Shown piece after piece: positions 9,404-21,773 of a stretch of DNA of 64,000 nucleotides (positions are counted from its first letter, which is position 1; each line of letters starts with the position of its first letter). Origin of the DNA: Prostheceraeus crozeri (lineage: Eukaryota > Platyhelminthes > Polycladida > Euryleptidae). A model generated the notes under the pieces. That model was not told where the DNA came from and searched no databases. It worked only from the letters and a program-made list of their open reading frames with translations. Both the position numbers and the translations under genes were made by a program. The stretch covers positions 124,001-188,000 of the forward strand of contig CAJQUW010003148.1 in NCBI GenBank assembly GCA_907163375.1, written 5' to 3'.

Positions 9404-9670
9404 CACAAGTGGAAAAATTCCTAAGTGTGAGAGCTCCAGTGTGGTGAAAACTTTGAAAAATTTAAAACTTCCGAATTTCGACCTGGGACCGACACCAAAA
9501 CATTTTTCATCAAATTTCACTGACCTCCCCCCCTCCCCCCCCTCGTTCAGAGAAATTTGATGAAAAATGTTTTGGTGACGGTCCCAGGTCGAAATTCCAC
9601 ACTTTGGAAAATTTTCAAAATTTTACCCATACAAAGCCACTCTGACACTTAGGATTTTTTCAGGTGAGCG
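9404..9670. repeat. Imperfect inverted repeat opening the tandem array
   Basis: About 130 bases (9404-9535) read as the inverted complement of the 9540-9670 segment, with the centre in a C-run/G-poor stretch near 9530-9545. The shared core contains GACCTGGGACCG and CCAAAACATTTTTCATC. Together they make a large hairpin-capable start to the array. Confidence 0.75.
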
Positions 9671-11110
9671 AGCTCCGACCTAAAATCTTGTAACCGCTCT
9701 AACTTTTGAACGACTGGTCCGATTGACTCGCAACAAAAAATGTTGTCGACCAGTTTTTTCTCCTCTTTCCAATGCAACTCGAACGAACAAAATCCGTTCA
9801 CTAGAACCAAAGTTAGAAGAGGGGGGGAGGTCAGTGAAATTTGATGAAAAATGTTTTGGTGACGGTCCCAGGTCGAAATTCCACACTTTGGAAAATTTTC
9901 AAAATTTTACCCATACAAAGCCACTCTGACACTTAGGATTTTTTCAGGTGAGCGAGCTCCGACCTAAAATCTTGTAACCGCTCTAACTTTTGAACGAAGA
10001 CAGATATGAACAAGCCGTTTCTTTCACTGAATTTGTCTCACTCTTAGCTTTCAAACGAGCTATCGCACGACAAAATCCGTCCACTAGAAGCCAAGATCGA
10101 AGCTAGCTGTCCAGAGGGGGGGAGGTCAGTGAAATTTGATGAAAAATGTTTTGGTGACGGTCCCAGGTCGAAATTCCACACTTTGGAAAATTTTCAAAAT
10201 TTTACCCATACAAAGCCACTCTGACACTTAGGATTTTTTCAGGTGAGCGAGCTCCGACCTAAAATCTTGTAACCGCTCTAACTTTTGAACGACTGGTCCG
10301 ATTGACTCGCAACAAAAAATGTTGTCGACCAGTTTTTTCTCCTCTTTCCAATGCAACTCGAACGAACAAAATCCGTTCACTAGAACCAAAGTTAGAAGAG
10401 GGGGGGAGGTCAGTGAAATTTGATGAAAAATGTTTTGGTGACGGTCCCAGGTCGAAATTCCACACTTTGGAAAATTTTCAAAATTTTACCCATACAAAGC
10501 CACTCTGACACTTAGGATTTTTTCAGGTGAGCGAGCTCCGACCTAAAATCTTGTAACCGCTCTAACTTTTGAACGAAGACAGATATGAACAAGCCGTTTC
10601 TTTCACTGAATTTGTCTCACTCTTAGCTTTCAAACGAGCTATCGCACGACAAAATCCGTCCACTAGAAGCCAAGATCGAAGCTAGCTGTCCAGAGGGGGG
10701 GAGGTCAGTGAAATTTGATGAAAAATGTTTTGGTGACGGTCCCAGGTCGAAATTCCACACTTTGGAAAATTTTCAAAATTTTACCCATACAAAGCCACTC
10801 TGACACTTAGGATTTTTTCAGGTGAGCGAGCTCCGACCTAAAATCTTGTAACCGCTCTAACTTTTGAACGACTGGTCCGATTGACTCGCAACAAAAAATG
10901 TTGTCGACCAGTTTTTTCTCCTCTTTCCAATACAACTCAAACGAACAAAATCCGTTCACTAGAACCAAAGTTAGAAGAGGGGGGGAGGTCAGTGAAATTT
11001 GATGAAAAATGTTTTGGTGACGGTCCCAGGTCGAAATTCCACACTTTGGAAAATTTTCAAAATTTTACCCATACAAAGCCACTCTAACACTTAGGATTTT
11101 TTCAGGTGAG
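9540..11110 (+). repeat. Higher-order tandem array, 284+295 bp monomers in a 579-bp unit
   Basis: The GGTCAGTGAAATTTGATG landmark recurs at 9829, 10124, 10408, 10703 and 10987, that is at steps of 295, 284, 295 and 284. Two monomer types alternate. They share about 190 bases and differ in the variable part (one has GTTGTCGACCAG, the other GACAGATATGAACAAG). The 579-bp dimers are almost identical. A run of 7 to 9 G ends each monomer. The 68-codon open frames in the array are a by-product of repetition. Confidence 0.9.
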
Positions 11111-11310
11111 CTACGACAGTCCACCCCTCCCAACCTGGCCGGCACACCACGCCAACCTAGACACCACATCACCGCGCGCTACACGACGGTCGACCAGAGG
11201 GGGGGGGACGTCAGACCCGAAACACCACGGCGGCCGACCACGACACTCTGCCGGTCCAGAGGGGGGGGACGTCAGCGATGGCGGCCATCTTGCGCTATCC
11301 AGAAGTGGAG
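11111..11310. repeat. GC-rich tail of the array with two degenerate boundary motifs
   Basis: CCAGA + a G-run + ACGTCAG occurs twice (about 11193 and 11252), echoing the monomer boundary CCAGA + G-run + AGGTCAG. The stretch is clearly more GC-rich than its surroundings and may be the last remnant or the outer border of the array. Confidence 0.5.
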
Positions 11311-14300
11311 TTTTACTTACTACTGACGTCCCTATGACACTACTGAATATCTCCACATTGAAATCATATAAAACATTGATAGCAATGCGTATTGATGCCT
11401 GATTTGCATTTAACACGCACACTATGAACATAGCCCGGCAACAGTTGCACTCTCATCTAAACCAAGTCCTCCCGAACTTTTAGTTAACGCGTACCACAAC
11501 ATTCAGTAAGTTTTGCTTGCGCAACAAAAAAAATATTCTTTGCTTCAAAAGATTATAATTGTTGTAAGAAAAGTAGAACAAGTGCCTTGTATAATTCAAG
11601 TATAGGCTTTGATCAACGAACACTTTTAACCGGTGAGCAGAAAGGCAGCCACTTCATACAATGAACATTGTTGCAAACATCTGAATACGGCAAATAGTTT
11701 TGCAAACAGTTGCAGACACAAATATGTGATATACAAATGTGGACATCATGCAGCAATATTAATGTGAAGGATGTACTTGTTTGTTTTTGGTCATAGAGAG
11801 CATATGTGGATGTATTTCAGATATGCCCAGATGGAAAACAGGCTCTAAGCCAAGTCTGGCACTGTATTTGGCTTACATTGCAACCATACTAGAAAATGCT
11901 GATTCACACAAGTACGTTGAAACGGATGGACACAAGTATTAATAGGCTGGGCAGCCAACTGCTAGTATTCTAAGTTGCTGTGACGGGGGAGCCAAAATTC
12001 AGGGAAAGGATCATCGCGGCATACTTGAGTAGCATACCGCCATCACTGGTCATGTCAGTCACCTTACACAGTTCATTAATTGCATTTTGCAATGTTTGCC
12101 GCATAGAGTAAGTATAGTAGGTACCTAATATACTTACTCGATGGTTTGCCCTGAAAGGATTACGAATCCAGGACAAATCATCTTTTCGCTGAAAAACATA
12201 GGGAAGTGTGGCCTGATATTATTACTCAAAGTTTGGCAATGACTCGTGTCTTTCAGAAGAAGGTCCGAAGGGCGATGATCAACTTCGGAAAGAAACTCCT
12301 CCAAAGCTGGGAAGCCTGAAATTTGGTTCTTACACAGCTTTCATTATGTTTGATAGCTAGATTCATTATGTTCCACTAATCTAGATGTCTATGAAGCAAA
12401 GGTTTGTTGAGAATCATATGAGAAATCTACATCTCCCCTATCTACATCATAGACTTGCCACGTGCCACCTGTGGTACGCGTCAGGGTTGGAATCGGCCGC
12501 AAAATTTGAAGACCGGCCGGCCGGTTAATTTAATTAGACCCATGTCGACCGCTGATGACATTCAGTCTAGAATGAATTGCTAAGTCAATCATTACAACAT
12601 TAAGAACATGTAAATGTAACATAATTTGAGAGTATCTACCTACATGTACATGCATGCTTTCTGATAGACTATGTGCTACATACTATACTGTATACTATGT
12701 GCTATATACTATATATGCTTTCTGATATTTCTGATGTAAATATATAAAAGAATGATTGTCGGAAACTTATACATGTATTTCCTACTTTATCTCAAATCAA
12801 AATTCCAGAATCATTACTAATATAGAAGAAACGGCAAATGCCTACAAGTAGATACGATGAAATATGATAGATAACAATCAGAAGAATCAAAACTGGTAAA
12901 TAAAAGTGTCAATAATATACTTCATTGCAGATGCATGTAGCCTACCAATAGCGCCCTATGCATCCTATGCGCCTAATGCATCTAATAGCGCCCTCGACTG
13001 CATGCCAGAAAACAAATCTTGCGATGTACATTCAAATCTTGCGAATGTACTTTTGAATCAAGGTTATTATTTGACCTTTTAGTGGACCATTTTCAAAAAT
13101 ATTTTGGCATTTTATCAAGGAATTTCAAAAACTGGAGCAAAATTTCTGGAGAGTAGCAACGAAACGATAATTACAACATCAAATTCTAATTAATCCACTA
13201 TAGGCCTTCATTAGGCTTCAGGACAAGTTGTTGGAGCTATAGGATCAGTGAGATGAGGACACAATTCGAGCTGTCATCTTCAACGCTAGTTCTTGTCGAC
13301 ACAAAAAGCTCGGTCCTTTGCCTAATAGAGTTGATGCTAAAGGGACATTTTTGAAGTGATTGATTCATTTTAACAAAATAATTCGAACTGCACTGACCAT
13401 TGATCACCATTGTTTTGTTATCAAATATCTGAATTGAATGCTTTTGACCGCCGCTATCACAGAAACAGCTTCCGTGTCACCAATGGTCAATTTGAAATTG
13501 CACTTTGTAAATTAATGCGAATGCCTCATTCATATAAGAGTGCAGGTCAGTGAGTGGCTGCGATCAAGAATAAGAAACTCCAGTCAACTTTTGACGTATA
13601 AGACACATATGGTTGCATGGCTGAATGGACTTTTCCTACTTGACAGGCTGGAAAGCAAAAACACAATGAATAGTCTATTCAATCCTGGAACCATGTGTTC
13701 CATTTGTTACAGGAGTGGTGAGAGAGCCCGAATCCTTGATAGCTCTCATAGTATTTTATTTAATGAAAAAAACCTTCATGAAAAGTTCCATTAAGAGCTG
13801 TTTTTTCAAAGACAATCTCACACAACGTGAAAGAATGTGACGGAATGCGTGCCACGCAGCTATGTTACTCAACGCTGAAAGCACTGACATGACGAACACT
13901 AGTTCTGATCAGTTACCGCATAATTCATAAATTTTCTTGACAGTGAATGTGTAAAAAATGATTCTTTAAATTTAATTTACGTGCTGACTTAACAGAGATC
14001 ATGAGTATGCACAATTCTCCAATTCTCAATGTTATCAGTCTCTGAATACGGTACTTAGATGTTACTTTAAAAATAAATATCAGTATATTGTTAACCAAGA
14101 ATCATTTTTAATTGGAAAATAATATGATGGAGCTGCTGCTTGCTTTCAGATTGTCAAATTTCGGTTAAGAAGACTTTGATTTGAACACGTTGTGTAAAGT
14201 ATGGTGCTCAGCAAGACTTGCAAGTGCTTGGCTGTGTTGAGTAAGAGATATTATATCTAGTTGTATTTTGAGTGACCTAATCATAAGTTACCGGGTAAAT

Positions 14301-14916
14301 CATCATTTTCTGCTTCGTCTTGTAAACTAAGTTGTTTATTGACGAGAAATGAATTTCATAGAGCTTTCATAGACAACCTTCTTATTGTCTATGTTTCATA
14401 TTTCGAAATTTCCAAAATGCATCTATGTTGAAAAATAATATATAGTTGATAATTACCAGATGGATATAGAATTATGCATTTATTTTAGTTGAATACTAAC
14501 TTCTGTGACATAGAAAAGCTTTCTGGAGATAGTCAATAGCGCGAGTACGAAGTACGATAAAATATCTGCTTTGATTTTAAGGAAGCATATTAAAACTGGG
14601 GTCTATGTTTCGCAGTCAAAAATTGAGAAACTGCATGTAGCAAAATGCGGATATTATACCTTTTGCCATAGTTGTTGTCTCAACCGGCACAGTTGTTGGC
14701 AACTCTAGATTTCTACAAGCTCTATGATCACTGCGTCATTCTCATATCTAATGGAAACATTTGCACGTCATAGCATGGTCATAGCATTCATTTGACAAAC
14801 AGAGAATTCTAAGCCTTCAAAACTGGCATAGTTGTTGGCAGAACCAGCATACTTGTTGTCAATGAATAATTCGCTATAGAAAATTCGTCTCTATGATCGA
14901 GACTGTCTGATACAGT
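11311..14916. other. Non-coding stretch
   Basis: No supported gene. A CAGGGTTGG at 12482 followed by GGCCGGCCGG near 12518-12528 could be one end of a hAT-type element, but no partner end was found. Short TATGCATCC/CTAATGCATC words are repeated near 12950-12990. The open frames here are short and show no recognisable motif. Confidence 0.5.
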
Positions 14917-15302
14917 CAGGGTTGTCCAACATTTGAAAGTGCCAATGCGTGAGATCTAAAAATTAGCTCAATGTCTATGGTCTTGTTGATCAACTTACCT
15001 TATTGAGGTCGACGTCTGCTTGCAACTGCTTCCTCCCGTGTCCTTCACTGGCTGTCATGGTACTGATCACAGTGCACTGGTGAACGAATTCGACAAACAG
15101 TAGACTGATTTCTATGGACTGAACGCACAAGTGGGAACATCAACAATTTATCACATCAGGAACGTAGCTGCATCGTACAATGAGTACAGCCAAAATGTAG
15201 AATGCGTGAGATGCGTGAGAAGTTTTCGGAATGCGTGAGATTTTTTTGGCCTTGCGTGAGAGCGTCATATGGGGGTCGAATGCGTGAGAGTTGGCAACCC
15301 AG
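14917..15302. mobile_element. 386-bp MITE with TGCGTGAGA boxes
   Basis: Begins CAGGGTTGTCCAAC and ends GTTGGCAACCCAG, an imperfect terminal inverted repeat. The hexamer TACAGT flanks both sides (14911-14916 and 15303-15308). Inside, TGCGTGAGA occurs about six times, near 14946 and clustered at 15203-15290. There is no transposase. The termini are hAT-like, but a 6-bp duplication is short for hAT (8 bp is usual), so the class is open. Confidence 0.6.
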
Positions 15303-15925
15303 TACAGTGAACCTGGACTATAAAAAAATTAGAACAATGCGTGTGAAAAACAGGGATGGGAGTGGGCCAGGTAAACTGGCAACGAGGTTGAAATATTCGC
15401 TTCTTTTGAGTGTCTTTCCTGCTTAGCTACTTAAACTGACGCTTCTAAATGCGCTCCCGCATTGAGTTGGTATCATATTTTTGCTAGAGCATGCATGACA
15501 ATGGATTTTTTATCGTGCTGCAAAATGCGGATATTAGTGCATGAAATGCAATTTAGGCAGCACCGGTACATGCAGTAAAGTACTTTCGTACATGTAAGTT
15601 TGTATAATGGACGTGTAACAGAAACTGAGTCTAAATCGCTATTTATCAAGCTTCGCTTTGATTGACAATTCTAGTTTAAGCTGGAGACATTTTAGGCAAA
15701 AACTGAGGAAATTTTGACGAAATTTTAATTCCAAATATACATGTATTTTAGAATTAAGTGTCTTTGTGGGTATATTTCGCTGAAATGTGAAGGTTCAGCC
15801 ATGGATCGAAGTATGATATTTTGCGCAGTAGAAAAGCTAGATGAATAAATAAACTTTGTTTTATACTCGGAAAGACATTGTTCGAACGCCATTTCTCTAT
15901 GGTCCGAGTGAGGCCTATATTTATC
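15303..15925. other. Non-coding stretch
   Basis: I see no gene, repeat or RNA that I can support here. Confidence 0.4.
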
Positions 15926-16075
15926 CCACTCTCATTCTCTTTGGTTGGGTGTTTAGCAAAACTGCAGAGCTCACACATTTTATAAGTCTTAGGTCTGACG
16001 CGACCAGGGTTTGAGCCCAGTTCTCCCGGACGCAGAGGGAGAACTCTGTCAAGCACCATTGCGCTGTATTAATTC
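15926..16075 (-). mobile_element. tRNA-derived SINE fragment
   Basis: On the minus strand a tRNA-like head (about 16066-15998) has an anticodon-type stem of eight perfect pairs (GTTCTCCC/GGGAGAAC), a B-box-like GGCTCAAACCC and then CGCGTCAGACCTAAGACTTATAAAATG. This last part resembles the body of SINEs common in marine invertebrates. The cloverleaf is too poor to be a working tRNA. Confidence 0.5.
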
Positions 16076-16214
16076 CGGGTAATTTACATTTTTCATAGTC
16101 TTCCAAATAAATGACTCATTGTGCATTCCTTTTTATATGATTTCCGTATTCGCACAAAACCATTTTCAAATTATTTGCAACATTGCAAAATAAACACAAA
16201 TATTTTAAAAATTT

Positions 16215-16560
16215 ATTAACAACAATGAAATTAAATAAACGATAGATCAAATTGCCATGCAAAATATGTGCGACTGATAGGATTCGAACCTATGACCAAG
16301 GTTAACTAGACCTTAGCTCTGCAAACCGAGCTACGAGCCACTTATGCGACTGTGTCAATAGGTAGGATCAAACCCTCATAGCAATTACAATCAATGAATA
16401 AATAACTCGACACAATTCTGATCACCGACATTAAGGCAAGTAGCGAGGATCGATTGTCCACCAAGGCATCTTAAACCATGTCGTAAATGCAATTAACAAC
16501 AATGAAATTAAATGAACGATGGATCAAATTGCCATGCAAAAGATGTGCGGCTGGTATAAG
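16215..16560. repeat. 277-bp spaced direct repeat enclosing a tRNA-like unit
   Basis: AACAATGAAATTAAATRAACG and the following GATCAAATTGCCATGCAAAA occur at 16221 and again at 16498, each followed by a TGTGCG(A/G)CTG word. The first copy leads into the tRNA-like unit at 16269-16340. A second, more decayed tRNA-like piece (GGATCAAACCCTC near 16363) lies between, so this looks like two copies of a tRNA-derived SINE. Confidence 0.55.
16269..16340 (-). tRNA. tRNA-like unit, anticodon AGU (Thr-type), probably SINE-derived or dead
   Basis: On the minus strand the D-stem (GCTC/GAGC), anticodon stem (AAGGT/ACCTT) and T-stem (ATAGG/CCTAT with loop TTCGAAT) all pair. The anticodon loop CTAGTTA would read AGU. 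The acceptor strands TGGCTCG and CAGTCGC hardly pair, and position 37 is U rather than a purine. It sits inside a repeated unit. I read it as a tRNA pseudogene or SINE head, not a working gene. Confidence 0.4.
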
Positions 16561-19336
16561 GGTCTATAAGTATACAATTGTTTATATAGTTATAGACCTT
16601 TATAGGACTGACGAGCGTTCCCACAGCCAAAGTCAAAATTTCTATCAAAACACATAAATTGAAAGCTATCATAAAACAATGGGCGAACGATCATTTGGCC
16701 TATATATTGTCATACACAAATCTCGACACCGATGAGTCACATTTTAGGTTAGTCGGAAAACCAACCGCCTTTGCATTTCGGATCCTTTAATTTCCCGTAT
16801 GCCTGGTTGGCGGATCCCCGCTGTAGAACAGCGGACCCTATGACACACAACGATCGAAAAACTCTTCATATGAAAAAATTGCAAATTTTTGTAACAAGTT
16901 CATATGTTTTCATAGGATATGTATGGCACCACGACGTAGATCTTCACCAAAATAATCTCCGATTACAAGAATACTAATAATCTTTTGTGCCCTTTCAACA
17001 ACATATTGAAAATGCGAGCAATTAGGTAAAATTCTAATTATTTAGATCGCGAATAAATGAATGCATGTGAAAGAAGCTTCCCATACATTTCCTGAAAAGC
17101 CGCTATAAACGGTTTGAATGCAAGGTCATCTACGAAATCACTGCTTGACTGAAATGTCGCTATTTGCCGGTAGAATACAACAAATGTTTTTTCTATATCC
17201 CTACTAATTACAAATCAAAAGTGATGTTAAACGAGCCCAATACCGCCAATCTTTATGGCTATTTAGACTGCATGTTAGTATATCCTAGGTCACTTGTGAT
17301 TATTGCAATAGTGATTGCTATAGGATGATGCAACTTTGAATGAAAATATTAGATAGGATTTTTAATTATCAATGATAAATCAGTGACAATGCAAAAAAAC
17401 TGATGCTTGGACACTTTCCGTAGCAAAATATAGTTGAGATTTGCGACTGGCATATTAATTCAGTTTCCTCGGATATTCAAACTATTTTCTAAGCACGTAG
17501 TTGTACTAATGTTGAGAAATGTGAATTAGGCCTACTGTTGATTCCTTACAATGGATAAAATGACAACTTTTCAGGTCTACTCATATTTATCAGCTCAATA
17601 TTTCACAGTTCTGTTTAGCATATACGCTCGGAGATAAAATTTTTAGTGCACTTAGCATTTAATGAACATCCGCAGAAGTAAACCTAACGTACCCATTGCG
17701 TAGGCTATATCAAATTTACTCCGAGTTTGGCTGCATATTATTAAGGAGTTGCATTGCTGTTGAGGGGTGAAAACTTGACCCGCTGATGATGTGGGATTAA
17801 ATGGCGGCTATTCAGGCCTGTTCCCAGTTTTCAACTGAGGATCTATTTTAATACGTCCATGTAACTGTTCCATTTGCAATGCATAATATCAGCATGATGT
17901 TTACCCCATTTTTTTGAAAATTAACGTTTTTGACAGCTTTCGATTGACCTAAATCAGATACAAATATGTTCAAGTTTATTCAATTTTTAATATTCAGCTG
18001 TAACCCCGGCTCTGGGTAGAATCACCGATTTCTTCTTCAGTTGTCATTGCTACATTGTTTTCACTACCCAACAAAAAATCGAATGCGGATCCTCTACATA
18101 CCAATATGTTTCTGAAACAGTGTCTTGATTAATTACATCCTTCCTTAATTCGTCTGGTCAATTGACTCTCTATCTTGGGGCAGCTCCATTTCGCTAAAGC
18201 CCGCTAAAGCTCGCAATCTATGCAGAATACGAGTGTTTTGAAACTATGAAAATCTCCATGCATCACATTTGTCTATGGCATAATTAATTTGTATCATAGT
18301 TATCAGCATAAGGCAATGATGCTCGTAAATCATATCCTAGCTATATGATTTTGACCTTCATATTCAAAAGTCAGTTACTTTCACAGTTTTTAATTCAGCG
18401 ATGGAAGCATGCAATTCGTTCAAGATGGAATTATACCGTGTTTAATTTAATAATTGTGACATTGACGTATGAATGACAGAAATTAACAAAGCCAAAGCAC
18501 GATAAAACACTAGGCCGAATTGAAGACTTAACCACACATCAGGGAGATTGTCGAAGAGGTCGAGGAAAGTTGTTGGGTGATGCGCCAGCACCAATTTAAA
18601 TTCTGTTTCTCAACAAGGGCGATGAATAACGAAGGTTAAGAACAGGAGAATTTTCAATGAAGAAGACAGTACTATTATCGTTTTCGAATTTTTAGGAAAT
18701 CCGGATGAAGCAATCAGTGACCTGCAAATATAATAATGGTAAACTAATGGAGTCATATTGAGGAAGAAAACTGCCAAAAGATTGCTTAATTGTATTCTTG
18801 CTTAATTAATTGTAACATTGACGTATGCAAAATTTGCTTTTGGAAGGCATCCTTTGTGGTTGATTTAATGGGCATTCCCAAAAATTCAAAGGAATATGTT
18901 TCTCAAACGAACAATCATAAGTTGAATTAACTGGACATTTTGATATTCAAATCCGAAGAGCTGATGCTGGCTTCTTCTAATGTCAGACCGATGAAGAGTG
19001 AAAAAGAAGTAGTTAGCAAACAAATGAAAACCAAATGGAGCATGAAAATACATTCTATCGTGATATCAACGCTACGCAGTGATGTGTCATAATCGAAGTT
19101 ATAGTAACTATTCTAGTATGGTATATATCACCTTTTTTCTGGTAAATAAGTCGAACCAACAGTGATATTACTACAGAGCATGCTCTAACATCAATGAAAA
19201 TAACTGAACTATTTTTGCAAATCAGCATTTCAGTTATTTTCACTGTTTTTAATTATTTTCACACTTCCATAATAAAACTATGAAATTATAGAAATTGATT
19301 CTTTTATGTCCTGCGAAAGAATAACTAATAACTATT
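16561..19336. other. Non-coding stretch
   Basis: Small hairpins at 16561-16600 (GGTCTATAA/TTATAGACC) and near 16817 (CCGCTGT/ACAGCGG). Bases 17740-17860 match 61683-61800 in the opposite orientation, so they belong to an interspersed repeat. No gene is supported. Confidence 0.45.
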
Positions 19337-19539
19337 AGTCCTATGGGGCTGAGGGGGTTGAGTGTGCAAAAATATGTCCCCGCATTTTGACTCTTGATTC
19401 TTGTAAAGGATCCCTAGGATGATAAAAAAACTTGGGTAGACATTCCAGATCGAGGACCATGACCCCTAAATTCAAAATGGCGTCCAAGATGGCCGCCACG
19501 TCATTGCCGTCATAATAACAGAGCATAGAAGTCACAAAG

Positions 19540-20020
19540 CATAGTGATAATGGAGTCTAATCCTAGGTTAACAGGGTCGAGCAATTTACTGAGACTATGT
19601 ACAAGCCAATTCAACCATCTCATACTCAATTAAATGCAAAATGGCCGCCCCATGAGGCCATCAAAATCCAAGAAATATTCATTTTTTATGATAATTTTAT
19701 GCTTTTGGCCACAGAATTGCCATGGCATCGTGATAATGGAGTCTATTCCTAGGTTAACAGGGTCGAGCAATCTATTGAGACTATTTACAAGCCAATTCAA
19801 CAATCTCATGGTCAAATAAATGCAAAATGGCCGCCCCATGAGGCCATCAAAATCCAAGAAATATTCATTTTTTATGATAATTTTATGCTTTTGGCCACAG
19901 AAGTGCCATGGCATCGTGATAATGGAGTCTATTCCTAGGTTAACAGGGTCGAGCAATCTATTGAGACTATTTACAAGCCAATTTAACCATCGCATGGTCA
20001 AATAAATGCAAAATGGCCGC
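19540..20020 (+). repeat. 186-bp tandem repeat within the left arm
   Basis: Units at 19634-19819 and 19820-20005 are almost identical. Half a unit precedes (from about 19540) and a stub follows. Each unit contains AAATGGCCGCCCCATGAGG and AGGTTAACAGGGTCGAGCAA. The right arm (21865-22130) carries about one and a half inverted units, so unit number differs between arms. Confidence 0.85.
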
Positions 20021-20783
20021 CTATTTCTGACTGGTAATTGTAGGGAATCGGCTTAATGATTTGTTTTTTAGGACCATTGTCTCGGGGCATATCCTAGATG
20101 TAATTGCTATCTGTAAATGTAAAATAATGCAAAATGTAGTTGTTTATTTCATAAGCCTGTGTTCACTGGATACAATAACCGTTTCGCTCAGCTATCTACC
20201 AATCACTGGTGTCGTCATTGCATCGTCATCACGAAAGGGAACGCTTTTTTGCAACTTCGATGGTGTGAAGAATGCCTAGTTCATCTACGACACGATCCGG
20301 CACACTCCAATGAAGTTCCAGAATGGTGAGTCATTTTTTGTGAAAACTTTCCATCAAACCTTAAAACAGGACTCCTTGTTTCAGCTCGTGCGTTGCTTGA
20401 ACTGATGTCATTCTTTGTGTTCTTATTAGTGCTACTATCTTACGACGTACGAGTATGTGTATACAGAATGCATCGCTGATTACGCTTCCTATATACCAAA
20501 TATCTACATTGATAACTGTGCCTATTTAACCAAGTAGTATGACTTAATTATATGCCTCATTTAACAAGACTTAGCATTATGTACAGCCTTATTTACTCCT
20601 TTAGTGTATTACTTTGCCACACCCAAAGGATTTTCATTTCAGCATGCCAAACTGGTCATCTTCTATTCAGAAGTAGATTCCAGGGAATGGCCTCCCTGAC
20701 GGGAGCCCAGAACCTATGCTCAAATTTGATATGCATCACATTAATATTTGACTATCTTGTAAACAATCGTCTTTAGGTTTCTT

Positions 20784-21773
20784 TTGCTATCTTTCTCAAC
20801 CATGCTTCTTTTTGCTTTCAGGATCCACACTGTCCGAATGACAAAAATGGAAGGAATTCCTCTAAAGAGAAGACAATCAGGGTTGCCACATGTCAATGTT
20901 AAAAAGTGCATCATTTGTCAGACAAATACAACAGAAGCAACTAGCAGCACAGCAGAATCAAGACTGAAAATTCTCGAATCGTCTAGAATACGCAATGACG
21001 TCGTTGCAAGAAGATTGGAACAAGTAAATCAAGATGACTTTGTATATCATGTTACTAACAAATGCTGTAAGTCGCATACTCTTAAGAAGACCCTAGATCG
21101 AATGAAAGAAAAAATGAAGAAATCTGAAGAAGAGATAGAAAAATCAGAATCTGACACAGGAATCAAAGAAGAAATCACATGCAACCGCACAACGTGAGCA
21201 ACAATAATGGCACGAAATCGTCCATCTGAAGGATTTCGACCAGGTAAAATAATATGTAAGGTTTGTGGAAAAGAGAAATTGAAAAGAAGTTCACATAAAT
21301 TCAGAGTTTGCGAAGATGTACGCGCTGAGAAACTGCTAAAAGCTGTGGTATTTTTTTAGGATGATCTCTACTATCGAATGAGTGATTTACAGGACATTCA
21401 CTCAGTATTTGGGTCTGATATATATTGTCACAAAAACTTCATCCGAAATTATCATATGAAATACGAACGTGCTATAAGTAAATCTGACATTCCTACTGAC
21501 AGTATTGCACGAAATAAATCGTTCGAAAGATTGCAGCAGGAAATTGATTCTCCTTTGAGGGAAGGTCACGGTCTCATTTTGAGCGAGCTTCGTGATAAAA
21601 TTAACAAGTTCAGTGAATCCAATTTTTCAAACAGAGACGTTCGGTTGTTCCTAGAAAACCACTATGGTCAACCTTTGAATGTCTCTAAACCTACTGATGC
21701 GAGTAAATCTGCCATGGTATCTTCAATTGGTGCGAAGCCCGTGTATGATAGACTTCAATGGAAAATACCATAG
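20784..21773 (+). pseudogene. Cys-rich protein of the long-TIR element, two nonsense codons
   Basis: One frame runs through with stops only at 21195-21197 (TGA) and 21357-21359 (TAG). It encodes two similar metal-binding blocks: block 1 around 20916-21110 (KCIICQ, then NKCCKSHTLKKTLDR) and block 2 around 21248-21460 (CKVCGKEK, then FGSDIYCHKN). This C..C ... DxYCHKN layout occurs in many uncharacterised animal proteins that I associate with mobile elements; the assignment is from memory of the pattern. The frame ends 90 bases before the right arm. The first codons may be an intron or UTR, because similarity only becomes clear after about 20838. Confidence 0.6.

Noticed and set aside
9680..11087. 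Repeated 68-codon frames on both strands
   Set aside because: They fall in the tandem array and recur only because the array repeats; codon content and overlap on both strands argue against coding.
9540..11110. CRISPR-like array
   Set aside because: The units are 284-295 bp tandem monomers without spacers, in a eukaryotic context.
11106..11431. Genes in the GC-rich tail (98 and 106 codons on opposite strands)
   Set aside because: Overlapping antisense frames in a repeat-derived GC-rich stretch, with no recognisable motif.
16269..16340. Working tRNA-Thr gene
   Set aside because: The acceptor stem fails to pair, position 37 is U, and the unit is within a repeated segment.
19630..20005. 123-codon frame with internal repeat
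   Set aside because: It is the 186-bp arm repeat read through; the inverted arm on the right has no such conserved frame.
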